Source: JAVKDP01 sp040222185
GTDB taxonomy: Bacteria > Bacteroidota > Rhodothermia > Balneolales > Balneolaceae
NCBI GenBank assembly: GCA_040222185.1
Contig: JAVKDP010000026.1
Coordinates: forward strand, 62,001-126,000
DNA: 64,000 bases
Reading direction: 5' to 3'
In this document: positions 25,181 to 33,010 of the stretch, piece by piece
Layout: every line of letters starts with the position of its first letter
Numbering within the stretch: the first letter of the stretch is position 1
Program-made: the position numbers and the translations under genes
Notes under the pieces: generated by a model
Told to the model about the DNA's origin: nothing
Seen by the model: only the letters and a program-made list of their open reading frames with translations
The model's database searches: none

Positions 25181-25212
25181 AATTCAAAATCCGGAATCCA
25201 AAATTTATAATT
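25175..25212. repeat. Right arm of perfect 38-bp inverted repeat
   Basis: It is the exact reverse complement of 24791-24828, separated by 346 bp. The arm contains the ATG start codon (minus strand, 25178-25180) of the enclosed four-helix-bundle gene. Pairing stops at once on both sides of the 38 bp. Confidence 0.95.
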
Positions 25213-25257
25213 GACAATAAGTTAGAGCTGGATTGAAATAACTCCTTACAAAAAGTT

Positions 25258-26265
25258 TTGAGCGAGCAAGAAGACCAAAAAACAATCTACGAATTCACAG
25301 TACCTGAAGGTCAACAAGAATCGATACGGCTCGATGCTTATATCACCGGATTTGTAGAAAACGCAACGAGAAATAAAGTTCAAAAAGCTATAAAAGATGG
25401 CTATGTGTGGGTGAATGGAAAGCACGAAAAAGTATCCTATAAAATGCTTCCGGGAGATAAAATCTATATCGAACTGCCAATAGCTCCTCCGCCTGAAGCT
25501 CAAGCCGAAGAGCTGGAACTGGATTTAGTACATGAAGATGATGATCTGATTATTGTGAATAAAGCGGCAGGCATGGTTGTTCATCCGGCATATGGAAATT
25601 GGACAGGTACTCTCGTAAACGGTTTAATGCATCATGTAGATGAACTTGCAGGAGAAGGAGAGGAAGAAAATATCAGACCAGGTATAGTCCATCGATTGGA
25701 TAAAGATACCAGTGGCCTGCTTGTAGTAGCTAAAAACGATGAGACACTGGCAATGCTCTCGGCAAAATTTGCAGAGAAAGATGTAGAACGAACCTATTGG
25801 GCAATTGTGTGGGGAACTCCCAAAGAGGAAGGAACAATTGAAGGTGATATAGGGCGATCAAAACAAGACCGTAAACTTATGACCATTCTTCCTGGGGGAA
25901 GGGGGAAACCTGCAGTTACTCACTATAAAGTTCTGGAGTATTTTGATTACTTAAGCCTTGTTGAAATTAGGCTGGAAACAGGGCGTACGCATCAAATCAG
26001 GGTTCACTTTGGTTCCATCGGCCATAATGTATTCGGAGATACTACGTACGGGGGAACATCAGTTCGATACGGGCCAAATACCGGTTCCAGGAAAACTATG
26101 TTTCATAAATTAATTACAGGCCTGGGTCGCCAGGCTCTTCATGCAAAAACCCTGGGATTTGAGCACCCTAAAACAGGAGAAGTGGTTCGATTCGATTCAG
26201 AACTCCCGGCAGATTTCCAGCATGTATTGGATACACTCAGAGAGAAGTGTAATAAAGAGTATTGA
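25258..26265 (+). CDS. rluD: 23S rRNA pseudouridine synthase RluD-type
   Basis: This 335-residue protein has an N-terminal S4 RNA-binding domain (IRLDAYITGFVENATRNKVQ) and the RluA-family catalytic domain with the active-site aspartate in GIVHRLDKDTSGLLVVAK. The RTHQIRVHF motif lies further on. RluD modifies helix 69 of 23S rRNA; RluC or RluA specificity is not excluded. The start is a TTG at 25258 with no clear Shine-Dalgarno. The intergenic space to recN is almost filled by the inverted-repeat element. Confidence 0.9.
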   Translation: MSEQEDQKTIYEFTVPEGQQESIRLDAYITGFVENATRNKVQKAIKDGYVWVNGKHEKVSYKMLPGDKIYIELPIAPPPEAQAEELELDLVHEDDDLIIVNKAAGMVVHPAYGNWTGTLVNGLMHHVDELAGEGEEENIRPGIVHRLDKDTSGLLVVAKNDETLAMLSAKFAEKDVERTYWAIVWGTPKEEGTIEGDIGRSKQDRKLMTILPGGRGKPAVTHYKVLEYFDYLSLVEIRLETGRTHQIRVHFGSIGHNVFGDTTYGGTSVRYGPNTGSRKTMFHKLITGLGRQALHAKTLGFEHPKTGEVVRFDSELPADFQHVLDTLREKCNKEY

Positions 26266-26284
26266 TAAAATAGTAAACTTCAAT

Positions 26285-26932
26285 TCAACCGGTTGAAACC
26301 ACTACTTTTTTATGGATGAGGTTTTCATCCTGAATGCTGTCAATTAGGTAGTGAGCCAGGGTTTTACGGCTGATCAAGATTCCTGGCTTAGGCAGGTTTT
26401 TGTAACTTTCTTTTACTAGTTCAGAGCGTCCAAAATTTGTAAGACCTACAGGTCGAACAATGGTCCAATCTAATTCAGAATCTTCAAGTAGTTTTTCCTG
26501 GCGCTCATGATCTTTATAGGCCACCCCAATATTACTATTCTCGATAAACCAGTTGAACCATCCTGGGATATCCTCTTTTGTTTCTGATACACCCCAGGCA
26601 GAACATACAACTACTCGTTTAATTCCATTCTTTTCCGCTAGTGTGATAAGGTTACCCATCACATCGGATAAAAACTTCTCGGGAGTTCGAAGTTTAGACC
26701 AGGGAAAATCCGAGTTTCGGGAAATATTTAAAACACCAATCACACAATCGCATCCTTGAATCGCTTTCTCTAAAACGCTGATGTCATAAGGTGTTCCTTC
26801 AAAAATCTGGGCCCTGTCATCAACCTTGTCCGGGTTCCTGACTACGCAATGTACCTTGTATCCTTTTTCTAAAGCTTCGCTTAATACATGTTTTCCTGTT
26901 CGCCCGGATGCACCAAGTAGAAGTACCTTCAT
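26285..26932 (-). CDS. NAD(P)-binding atypical SDR (NmrA/YwnB-like)
   Basis: The 215-residue Rossmann protein has GxxGxxG (LLGASGRTGKHVLSEALEKG) and the atypical-SDR pattern VVRNPDKV followed by VVCSAWGVSETKED. It resembles NmrA-like or flavin-reductase-like NADPH-binding proteins, which act as redox sensors or oxidoreductases. The C-terminal substrate region (LDWTIVRPVGLTNFG) is the common 'IVRP' motif of that group. It lies 20 bases downstream of a helical-repeat gene on the same strand. Substrate unknown. Confidence 0.82.
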   Translation of the reverse strand: MKVLLLGASGRTGKHVLSEALEKGYKVHCVVRNPDKVDDRAQIFEGTPYDISVLEKAIQGCDCVIGVLNISRNSDFPWSKLRTPEKFLSDVMGNLITLAEKNGIKRVVVCSAWGVSETKEDIPGWFNWFIENSNIGVAYKDHERQEKLLEDSELDWTIVRPVGLTNFGRSELVKESYKNLPKPGILISRKTLAHYLIDSIQDENLIHKKVVVSTG

Positions 26933-26951
26933 TTAGTTGATAGTTAGTTTG

Positions 26952-27461
26952 TTAATTATTTCCCAGCTTTTTTAGTGTTTTTAGAATACTGTTTCGTATT
27001 CCCGGAGAAAGAGGATTGATATAATGAGGTTGAGCAAGTACAAGGATTTCGTTTGTTAGCTCAGGATATTTTTCGGCAGTTCTTACCATACACTTGAATG
27101 CAAAGAATCGAACAGAAGGCTTTTTCCTGATTTGTTCCCAAAGAGTAACAGCAAGGTCAAACAAAAGACTCTCATGTTCTTCTTCTAAATCCATCACCAG
27201 TAGGATTTTTAATAACTCTCTTTGATGACCGTCGTTCGATTCCGGGATTACTTCTATGATTTTCCTGATATATGGCCTAACCCTTGGATCGTTCTTTTTG
27301 ATATGCCCACCAATCAACCATGCAGCCCTCCAGCAGAATGGAAGCTCTTGCGAAAGAGCTAAATGCATTGCTTCATCAAAATGTTCAGGATGATTATTGA
27401 GGTATTCTACCATTTCTGGTTTCTTCCTCCTCATCAAAATCGATTCCAGTGCGTTACTCAT
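26952..27461 (-). CDS. Helical-repeat (HEAT-like) protein, function unknown
   Basis: This 169-residue all-helical protein looks like consecutive HEAT-type repeats: FDEAMHLALSQELPFCWRAA, VRPYIRKIIEVIPES, LLKILLVMDLEEEHESLLFD, and SVRFFAFKCMVRTAEKYPEL. Such proteins usually serve as protein-protein scaffolds. No signal peptide is present, so it should be cytoplasmic. It starts 123 bases from the next minus-strand gene and may share a transcript with the Rossmann protein downstream. No function can be assigned. Confidence 0.7.
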   Translation of the reverse strand: MSNALESILMRRKKPEMVEYLNNHPEHFDEAMHLALSQELPFCWRAAWLIGGHIKKNDPRVRPYIRKIIEVIPESNDGHQRELLKILLVMDLEEEHESLLFDLAVTLWEQIRKKPSVRFFAFKCMVRTAEKYPELTNEILVLAQPHYINPLSPGIRNSILKTLKKLGNN

Positions 27462-27584
27462 TAATCAATGCTATTCCGAATTTAACCGAAGTTAATTTAT
27501 TTGCCTTCGATAAGCACTACTGTAATAAGTTATCTTTTAACTATCGTTTTCTGATTTGATGAGAATCAGCTGAAGCTTATGCTT

Positions 27585-28700
27585 TCATTGCTGGGCTATA
27601 AAGTTTTTAGCAATGAATTCACTTATGACGGTGAGTGCTTCACCTACTATTTCTCCTTCACCTAAATTAGTGAGTATAACAAAGCCTAAATCGTATTCAG
27701 GATATACACTAAATGAAGAGGCATATCCATCAATATCGCCACCATGGTAAATAACTTGTGTATCGTATTTCTTCGAATCAACAATAAAACACCCCAAACC
27801 ATAGCTCCAGGTTTCATTTATATAGAAGTATTTCGTTTGTTGAGTTCTGTTAACCTCATTTGTTTCGAGCATTCTAATCATAAATTTATTTAAGTCTGAA
27901 ACAGAACTAAATAAATTACCTGCCCCTGATAATGTTCCCATAGCCCAAGGTTCAGTTCTTTTATAAGGGGTATTATCTAAATAGGGTACCGTGAGCTCTT
28001 TTTTTATGGAATCATTCAAGTATAAAGAGGTATTATTCATGCTATATGGCATGAATATATATTCATTCATGAGCTTTGAAAGATCCGTTTCAAAACGATT
28101 TTCAATAGCTAATCCCAAAATTCCATACCCAAAATTAGAGTAATTATATCTGGTACCTGATATGGTATCAATGGTGACCATTTCTATTCCATCATACATC
28201 TCTTCTACCGAATAGCCTCGAATAGGGTTGGGATCAATTCGTTGGAGGTTCGCGGGATACCTTGGGAATTCAGCTGAATGCGTCGCAATTTCTTTAATCG
28301 TAATATCTAGCTCGCTTTGTGGTTTCGGAAACCGGATGGATTCTGGAAAAAAGTCTGCTACAGGTTCATCAAGAGAGATAGCTTTTTGCGAGATAAAATT
28401 TGCCAACAGATAACCTGTAAATACTTTCGTTACCGATCCTATTTGATAAATAGAATTTCCTGTAGCCAAAACTTTATTCTCTACATCGGCATATCCGTAC
28501 CCTTTGGCTAAAATTATTTCTCCATTATGAATAATTCCCACTGCGATGCTCGGTATCCCTTTTTCAAACACTTGTTCATTAATGAGCTTATCAAGCTCAT
28601 TAATTTTTACATCAAAATCGCTTTGAGTTTGGGCGTTACATAGAGAAGCCCAAATTATTGAGAAGGTAAAAAGGAAGAATATTTTTTTGAGATTTAGCAA
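27585..28700 (-). CDS. Secreted serine hydrolase, class C beta-lactamase / PBP fold
   Basis: The 371-residue protein has a signal peptide (ending ASLCNA) and the three motifs of the serine beta-lactamase-like fold: S-x-x-K at residues 89-92 (QIGSVTKVFTG), Y-x-N (TRYNYSNFGYG), and HGG (YHGGDIDGYASSFSV) in place of KTG. Members include esterases, D-aminopeptidases and penicillin-binding hydrolases as well as AmpC, so beta-lactam resistance should not be assumed. It is the last gene of a cluster with a VOC protein (two-base gap) and an NTF2-like protein. Confidence 0.87.
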   Translation of the reverse strand: MLNLKKIFFLFTFSIIWASLCNAQTQSDFDVKINELDKLINEQVFEKGIPSIAVGIIHNGEIILAKGYGYADVENKVLATGNSIYQIGSVTKVFTGYLLANFISQKAISLDEPVADFFPESIRFPKPQSELDITIKEIATHSAEFPRYPANLQRIDPNPIRGYSVEEMYDGIEMVTIDTISGTRYNYSNFGYGILGLAIENRFETDLSKLMNEYIFMPYSMNNTSLYLNDSIKKELTVPYLDNTPYKRTEPWAMGTLSGAGNLFSSVSDLNKFMIRMLETNEVNRTQQTKYFYINETWSYGLGCFIVDSKKYDTQVIYHGGDIDGYASSFSVYPEYDLGFVILTNLGEGEIVGEALTVISEFIAKNFIAQQ

Positions 28701-28702
28701 GC

Positions 28703-29227
28703 CTACTTAGTAACTCCAACAACCAATTTTTCATACTCGATGTCATCAGGCTCCCATAATTCAATTTTATTTCCTTCAATATCAAGAATATGAATGAATT
28801 TGCCATACTCGAATACTTGTATTGTATCTAATACTGTCACGCCAGATTCTTTTAAGTCTAAAACCAAACGTTCTAAATCACCAACCCTGTAATTGATCAT
28901 GAAATCTTTGGTAGATGGTTCAAAGTATTTAGTTGATTCAGAAAAAGGGCTCCATTGAGTGAAACCTTTTTTTGTGCTATCAGAGCTTATTCTCCATTCA
29001 AAATTGGTTCCCCATTCATCTGTATCTAATCCCAGGTGAGTTTTATACCATTCCTTCATCTTGCCCGGGTCTTTACTTTTAAAAAAAATACCGCCAATCC
29101 CGGTTACCTTCTTCATAGAGTTATCGTTACTAACAAATGTTTCGGTAGATACTCTACTAGTCACAAACCCTAGTCCAAATACCAGGATAAATGCTAGAAG
29201 GTGTATGATATTTCTCATTTTAGTCAT
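28703..29227 (-). CDS. Membrane-anchored or secreted VOC (glyoxalase-like) protein
   Basis: The 174-residue protein is a VOC/glyoxalase-like domain (VTGIGGIFFKSKDPGKMKEW, with YKTHLGLDTD and IHILDIEGNKIELWEP) behind a 37-residue N terminus that contains a hydrophobic helix (IIHLLAFILVFGLGFVTS). Most relatives start directly at the MKKVTGIGG segment and are cytoplasmic. Here the extension should export the domain or anchor it. Starts at 29227 or 29218 are both possible; they overlap the stop of the upstream gene. Substrate unknown. Confidence 0.82.
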   Translation of the reverse strand: MTKMRNIIHLLAFILVFGLGFVTSRVSTETFVSNDNSMKKVTGIGGIFFKSKDPGKMKEWYKTHLGLDTDEWGTNFEWRISSDSTKKGFTQWSPFSESTKYFEPSTKDFMINYRVGDLERLVLDLKESGVTVLDTIQVFEYGKFIHILDIEGNKIELWEPDDIEYEKLVVGVTK

Positions 29228-30002
29228 CTAAAGTTTTAATTGTATATCCTTTATGAATGATACTCCAGTTCCCTTCGATTTTAGCCATTAGAAAATAATC
29301 AATAAATGGAGCATCTCTGTTAGGTATAATGATTTTAGCTTTGGCGATTGCAATATCATTTTCAAAATCAGTAAATAGAATTTCCCCCGTTCTGCCTGTT
29401 GCTCTACCCTCCGTAATGCCATTGATGTAATCCTGGCCAAACCAAACACGGAGTTGCCCGTTTCTGATGGAGTACAGGTTTAAATCCTTATGAAAAGCCT
29501 TTCGAACCTGGTCCTGATTTCCATTAGAAGTTCCTTCGATATAGTCCATCAAGGGTTTATTAATGAGATTTGTCTCTGCATCAGAATTGGAAGAAGATTT
29601 CCTTGTATACATTTTATGAACAACTGTCCAGCTATCATCAATTTTTAAAAGCATAAAGTAATCTATATAAGGAGTAGTACTTTTAGGATTTGAAATTTCG
29701 ACTTTTGCTACAGCTACATCATTTTCGAAATCAATGGAAAGAATTTTTCCACTTTCGCCAGTTGGAACACCTTCCTTGGTATCCTTGATGTACTCCACAC
29801 CAGACCAAATACTCAGCCTTCCATTTCTTATAGAATATAGATTTAAATCAGGGTGGAAAGCCGTTTTAAGAAGACCTGGCTGGCCATTTGTTGACCCTTC
29901 GATATAATCATTTAGAGTAGAAGTAATAAGCTCTGTTTCTGTTTGTGCATGTACTGATAAAGAGATGCTTATGGCGCTGAATAATAGTAGAAATTTCTTC
30001 AT
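29220..30002 (-). CDS. Secreted tandem NTF2-like (lumazine-binding/DUF4440-type) protein
   Basis: The ATG at 30002 gives a signal peptide (MKKFLLLFSAISISLSVHAQ). The mature protein is two very similar NTF2-like domains in tandem. Both contain DLNLYSIRNG, followed by a W-GxxYI segment, DFENDxAxAK and PxIDYF, and they end with W(T/S)(V/I)(V/I)HKxYT. The repeat period is about 128 residues, which points to a fairly recent internal duplication. No ligand is evident. The gene overlaps the VOC gene by eight bases and lies downstream of an AraC-type regulator. Confidence 0.82.
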   Translation of the reverse strand: MKKFLLLFSAISISLSVHAQTETELITSTLNDYIEGSTNGQPGLLKTAFHPDLNLYSIRNGRLSIWSGVEYIKDTKEGVPTGESGKILSIDFENDVAVAKVEISNPKSTTPYIDYFMLLKIDDSWTVVHKMYTRKSSSNSDAETNLINKPLMDYIEGTSNGNQDQVRKAFHKDLNLYSIRNGQLRVWFGQDYINGITEGRATGRTGEILFTDFENDIAIAKAKIIIPNRDAPFIDYFLMAKIEGNWSIIHKGYTIKTLDD

Positions 30003-30069
30003 AGATGGCTTTTTGAGTTTTGTTTTCCAAAAACCTATCAAAACCATAGCTAAAGAACTTGAGAATGAA

Positions 30070-30091
30070 CTTCGGATTTATAAATCCGAAG
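30070..30091. promoter_or_regulatory. Perfect 22-bp palindrome between AraC-type regulator and NTF2 gene
   Basis: CTTCGGATTTATAAATCCGAAG is its own reverse complement. On the minus strand it follows the regulator's stop by five bases and precedes the NTF2-like gene. No T-run follows, so it may be an operator or mRNA hairpin rather than a terminator. Confidence 0.5.
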
Positions 30092-30096
30092 AAAAA

Positions 30097-31173
30097 CTAG
30101 CCCAGTGTTTTTTTGAATTCTCCGGGGGTAAGGCCTTTTGACTTTTTAAATGCGGTGTAGAAAGTCGAGTTCGATTTAAAACCACACTCATTACCGATTG
30201 CTTCAAGAGTAAGAAGGTTATTAGCTTTTAGCATTTCTTCGGCAGCCTGAACTCTGTACTCATTCACGAATGTAGAAAAGCTCTTTCTCAAATTATCATT
30301 CAAATATTGAGATAAATAGTTCGGTACTATCCCCAGGGCATCAGCTACATGAGATAGTTTTAAATCAGGATTCCGGTAGAGTTCATCCTTATTGAAAAGT
30401 TCTTCCAGTTTTAAAGTAATAGAGTCAGATTCTAAATCGTCAATTCTCTTATTGGCATACTTTTCTTGTTGTTCAAAAAAGACAGAAGTTTTTCCTTTTT
30501 TAAATATCCAGAGGAGGATGGAAATGTAGAAAGTAAATGAAAAAGAGAGAGCTCCAACTATGTACGAGGTATACCCATTAGAGAAATAGGCGACTAATAC
30601 AATCCAAATCCCCAATACTATATTGACCAGCCAGACATCCCGGGTACTTGATTCTATAGCTTTGGTAAAAACTTTTTTGAAAGAGTTTTTGGCGAGATAA
30701 GTGGAATAGATTACATAGGCAAACCATTGAAAGTATAATGTCCATCCCAGAATACCATCATATCTTCGCTGCCATAAATAGCGATGCTCTTTGTAAGGAA
30801 AATAGTATCCGATTATAATCATGCCCACGAGCACCGGAACCACATGGATCATCCAACCCCATTTAGAATACTTTTTTTCATCAAGAGTAGAGCGAACATG
30901 CAGGTATAAAAACGGCCCTATTAATAAGCACGCCGTTAAACCAATTTGTATGAAATTGCTTGAAATACCAGCATAATAAGTAAGGAAAGCAGATTTTGTA
31001 ACTCTAACACTTATTACAAATAGAAGAGCTGCAAGAAAGTAAGTAGTTTTATCTCTGTTTTTTATGAAAAAAGCGAAATAAGCACTCAGAAAAAGCCCGT
31101 TTATTCCACCTAGTGCACTAAATAAAAAAAGGAGTTGGTCTTCTAAGCTCATTGAAACAATTTCGGGAATCAA
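30097..31173 (-). CDS. Membrane-bound AraC-family regulator (7TM-AraC)
   Basis: The 358-residue protein has about seven membrane helices in residues 10-220 (FLFSALGGINGLFLSAYFAF onward) and a C-terminal AraC domain. The domain shows both helix-turn-helix units: LSHVADALGIVPNYLSQYLN, and LEAIGNECGFKSNSTFYTAF followed by KGLTPGEFKK. A second start at 31152 (MSLEDQLL) is also plausible. It is divergently placed from nothing and reads directly into the NTF2/VOC/serine-hydrolase genes, which it may regulate. Same architecture as 4975-6120. Confidence 0.87.
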   Translation of the reverse strand: MIPEIVSMSLEDQLLFLFSALGGINGLFLSAYFAFFIKNRDKTTYFLAALLFVISVRVTKSAFLTYYAGISSNFIQIGLTACLLIGPFLYLHVRSTLDEKKYSKWGWMIHVVPVLVGMIIIGYYFPYKEHRYLWQRRYDGILGWTLYFQWFAYVIYSTYLAKNSFKKVFTKAIESSTRDVWLVNIVLGIWIVLVAYFSNGYTSYIVGALSFSFTFYISILLWIFKKGKTSVFFEQQEKYANKRIDDLESDSITLKLEELFNKDELYRNPDLKLSHVADALGIVPNYLSQYLNDNLRKSFSTFVNEYRVQAAEEMLKANNLLTLEAIGNECGFKSNSTFYTAFKKSKGLTPGEFKKTLG

Positions 31174-31237
31174 AAAGAAAAAGGGTACTGGTAGTAGGTA
31201 GAATTTGTTTCACAAAAAAACCACATACCAATGGCAA

Positions 31238-31254
31238 AGTTCCTATCGGGAACT
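31238..31254 (-). terminator. Weak hairpin downstream of the small orphan gene
   Basis: AGTTCC-TATCG-GGAACT forms a 6-bp stem with a 5-base loop, 29 bases beyond the stop of the minus-strand gene at 31283. The T-run is short, so this is a tentative terminator. Confidence 0.35.
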
Positions 31255-31282
31255 GTATTTAATCCTCCATAAACCGTGTCTT

Positions 31283-31621
31283 TTATATCAAAAGACCTTC
31301 ATCAAACCAGACATCTTCGAACTTATTCTTCTCTACCGTAAACCGATACCCGGCAGGCAGATCTAAATACTCCATAACCTTTGAATCCAGATAGTTTCCT
31401 ATGTCTTTAACAGAAACAGGTGAAAAGAAGTCTTCGTTTTCTGAGTATTCTCCAAACCAGATATACCAGCCATTGGAGTTTTCATTAGAAGGGTGGCGTA
31501 AGCCGTGAAGAGTTCCTTTACCTAAAGATTCAATTGCAAAACCCACAAAAGAATCAGGATTCGGTTTATCCGAAGTTACCGCAGTCCAGTCACAAACATC
31601 GTTGTGTTCCGTATGTTTCAT
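31283..31621 (-). CDS. Small orphan protein, possibly DUF2185/Imm33-like
   Basis: The 112-residue acidic protein has no signal peptide. The core GLRHPSNENSNGWYIWFGEY and the tail LDLPAGYRFTVE...FEDVWFDEGLL resemble a family of small proteins allied to DUF2185/Imm33, some of which are annotated as immunity proteins. That resemblance is from memory. No toxin gene or polymorphic-toxin cassette is beside it, so an immunity role is not supported by context. It is flanked by intergenic DNA on both sides and looks monocistronic. Confidence 0.6.
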   Translation of the reverse strand: MKHTEHNDVCDWTAVTSDKPNPDSFVGFAIESLGKGTLHGLRHPSNENSNGWYIWFGEYSENEDFFSPVSVKDIGNYLDSKVMEYLDLPAGYRFTVEKNKFEDVWFDEGLLI

Positions 31622-31947
31622 TTTAAATCCGACTATAATTTATACTAAAAAAATTGGCATCGTTTTATTGAAATCCTTGGAAAACAATAGGTTCGATAAC
31701 CAAGATTGAATTAGTTGACCAAATAAATCTTGTGCTGTCAGAGCTATTTTCAAGCGCCGTTAAAATTGGCATATGAAACTATATTGTCAACACCTATAGT
31801 ACATTTGTGTTAAAAGCGCTTTTCTAAGCCAATTTCCATACGTATTTAGGCGCATTTTTTCGAAAAAGCTTTCGGTCTGGTGAACAGGAAGAAGAGCATC
31901 CCTCAGTAAATCCCCGTATCTTTCTCTGAACGATAAAGAACCTATAC
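31622..31947. other. 326-bp intergenic region with candidate gldC promoter
   Basis: This divergent region contains no convincing small gene. A TACATTTG at 31800-31807 matches TAnnTTTG on the plus strand, but it is about 140 bases before gldC and lacks a well-placed -33 TTG. The word AAAATTGGCAT occurs twice (around 31649 and 31761) without further repeat structure. Nothing else is seen. Confidence 0.4.
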
Positions 31948-32277
31948 ATGCAGAAAAAAGAAATTAATATCACAGTAGAACTGGATGAACAAAATGTACC
32001 AACTAATATTATCTGGAGGGCTGATGATATGGCCGGAGCAAGCGAAGCTGAATGCCGTGCTATGCTGCTTTCGCTTTGGGATGCCAAACAAAAGGATACA
32101 TTAAAGCTCGATCTATGGACTAAAAATATGACAGTGGATGAAATGAAGATATTCTTTCATCAAACGCTGGTTACTATGGCTGATACTCTGAGAAGAGCCA
32201 CTATGGATGAGCGTATTTCCGGTGACATGATGGATTTCTGTGATTATTTTGCTGAGAAAATGGAGATAAAAGCATAG
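31948..32277 (+). CDS. gldC: Gliding motility protein GldC homologue
   Basis: The 109-residue protein begins KKEINITVELDEQNVPTNII and has the conserved ADDMAGASEAECRAMLLSLWD and KNMTVDEMKIFFHQTL segments of GldC. GldC is a small cytoplasmic protein linked to gliding and type IX secretion in Bacteroidota, also present in non-gliding relatives. It stands alone here; no gldB or other gld gene is adjacent. Its presence agrees with the T9SS sorting tail seen at 22406-23062. Confidence 0.88.
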   Translation: MQKKEINITVELDEQNVPTNIIWRADDMAGASEAECRAMLLSLWDAKQKDTLKLDLWTKNMTVDEMKIFFHQTLVTMADTLRRATMDERISGDMMDFCDYFAEKMEIKA

Positions 32278-32283
32278 ATATGT

Positions 32284-33009
32284 TTAGAGATTTTTGAACA
32301 TCTCGATTGTAACATCCAAAAGCCTGGAGTCATCATGCTTTCCGTGCCCGGGAATTACTATTCGCATATCTGGAAAGTAGTCTTTGATTTTAGTTACAGT
32401 GTTTGACCACTCCTGGACATTGGCATCTTCCAGGTTTCCTTTTCCGGCTCTCAACGACTTTATCATACATCCCCCGAATAAAACCTGCTCATCAGGCAAC
32501 CAAAGAACAATATTATCTACGGTGTGTGCCTCGCCAAAGTAATAAGCTACTGCATTTCTATCTCCAATTGGAATCTCCAGTGAGTCAGAAAAAGCTATTT
32601 TTGGCGGAGTTTTTCCTGTAGTCACAGCAAGTTGTTTTGTTTTCTCATATCCATATGATGGGATTTCGCGGTTATGAAATACCTGAAGCCCACCGAGTGC
32701 ATCTATATGATGATGATTTACCACCACCGATTTTACTTCGAAGCCTTGTTCTTCAACCCAATCAATTAATTGCTCGGTAAGCAAACTATCTGCTGGAGTA
32801 TCCGCAATCAATGCTTCGCCGTCACGGATATAAATCAACCCGTTAGATGAGAACCGACCATACTGTTCAGAATCAGTAAAAGATTTATGGATATAAACGC
32901 CTTCACTAATGGGAATGATTTGCAAGTCTTCAGAAAGCCGGATTGTATTATCCTGTGCAGTTATTAAAGCTGGTATAAATATAAAAAGTAGGGTGAGAAG
33001 GGTTTTCAT
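32284..33009 (-). CDS. Subclass B1-like metallo-beta-lactamase
   Basis: The start at 33009 gives a signal peptide (MKTLLTLLFIFIPALITAQ). The 241-residue protein shows every B1 zinc ligand: H99, H101 and D103 in NHHHIDALGG, H162 in GEAHTVDNIVLW, C181 in LFGGCMIKS (with the B1 lysine K184), and H222 in IPGHGKHD. The distances C181-H162 (19) and H222-C181 (41) fit B1 enzymes, and GNLEDANVQEW resembles the N233 region. Beta-lactam hydrolysis is likely but unproved. Its ATG begins one base after the MEMO stop, so it is translationally coupled. Confidence 0.88.
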   Translation of the reverse strand: MKTLLTLLFIFIPALITAQDNTIRLSEDLQIIPISEGVYIHKSFTDSEQYGRFSSNGLIYIRDGEALIADTPADSLLTEQLIDWVEEQGFEVKSVVVNHHHIDALGGLQVFHNREIPSYGYEKTKQLAVTTGKTPPKIAFSDSLEIPIGDRNAVAYYFGEAHTVDNIVLWLPDEQVLFGGCMIKSLRAGKGNLEDANVQEWSNTVTKIKDYFPDMRIVIPGHGKHDDSRLLDVTIEMFKNL

Positions 33010-33010
33010 A

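Larger units (their letters stand above)
24791..25212. mobile_element. Inverted-repeat element with four-helix-bundle (IVS-type) gene
   Basis: A 422-bp unit lies in the divergent recN-rluD intergenic region. It is bounded by perfect 38-bp inverted repeats (24791-24828 and 25175-25212) and filled by one gene of the four-helix-bundle / 23S rRNA intervening-sequence protein family. Start and stop codons of the gene lie within the two arms. The arrangement matches rRNA intervening sequences, which form a long stem closed by flanking inverted repeats, but here the unit is not in an rRNA gene. No target-site duplication was evident just outside the arms. Confidence 0.7.

Noticed and set aside
24791..25212. 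The 38-bp inverted repeat as a transcription terminator or an insertion sequence
   Set aside because: The arms are 346 bp apart, too far for a terminator, and the enclosed gene is not a transposase.
27585..28700. Serine hydrolase as an AmpC beta-lactamase
   Set aside because: HGG replaces KTG and the family is dominated by esterases and peptidases; SxxK and YxN alone do not show lactamase activity.
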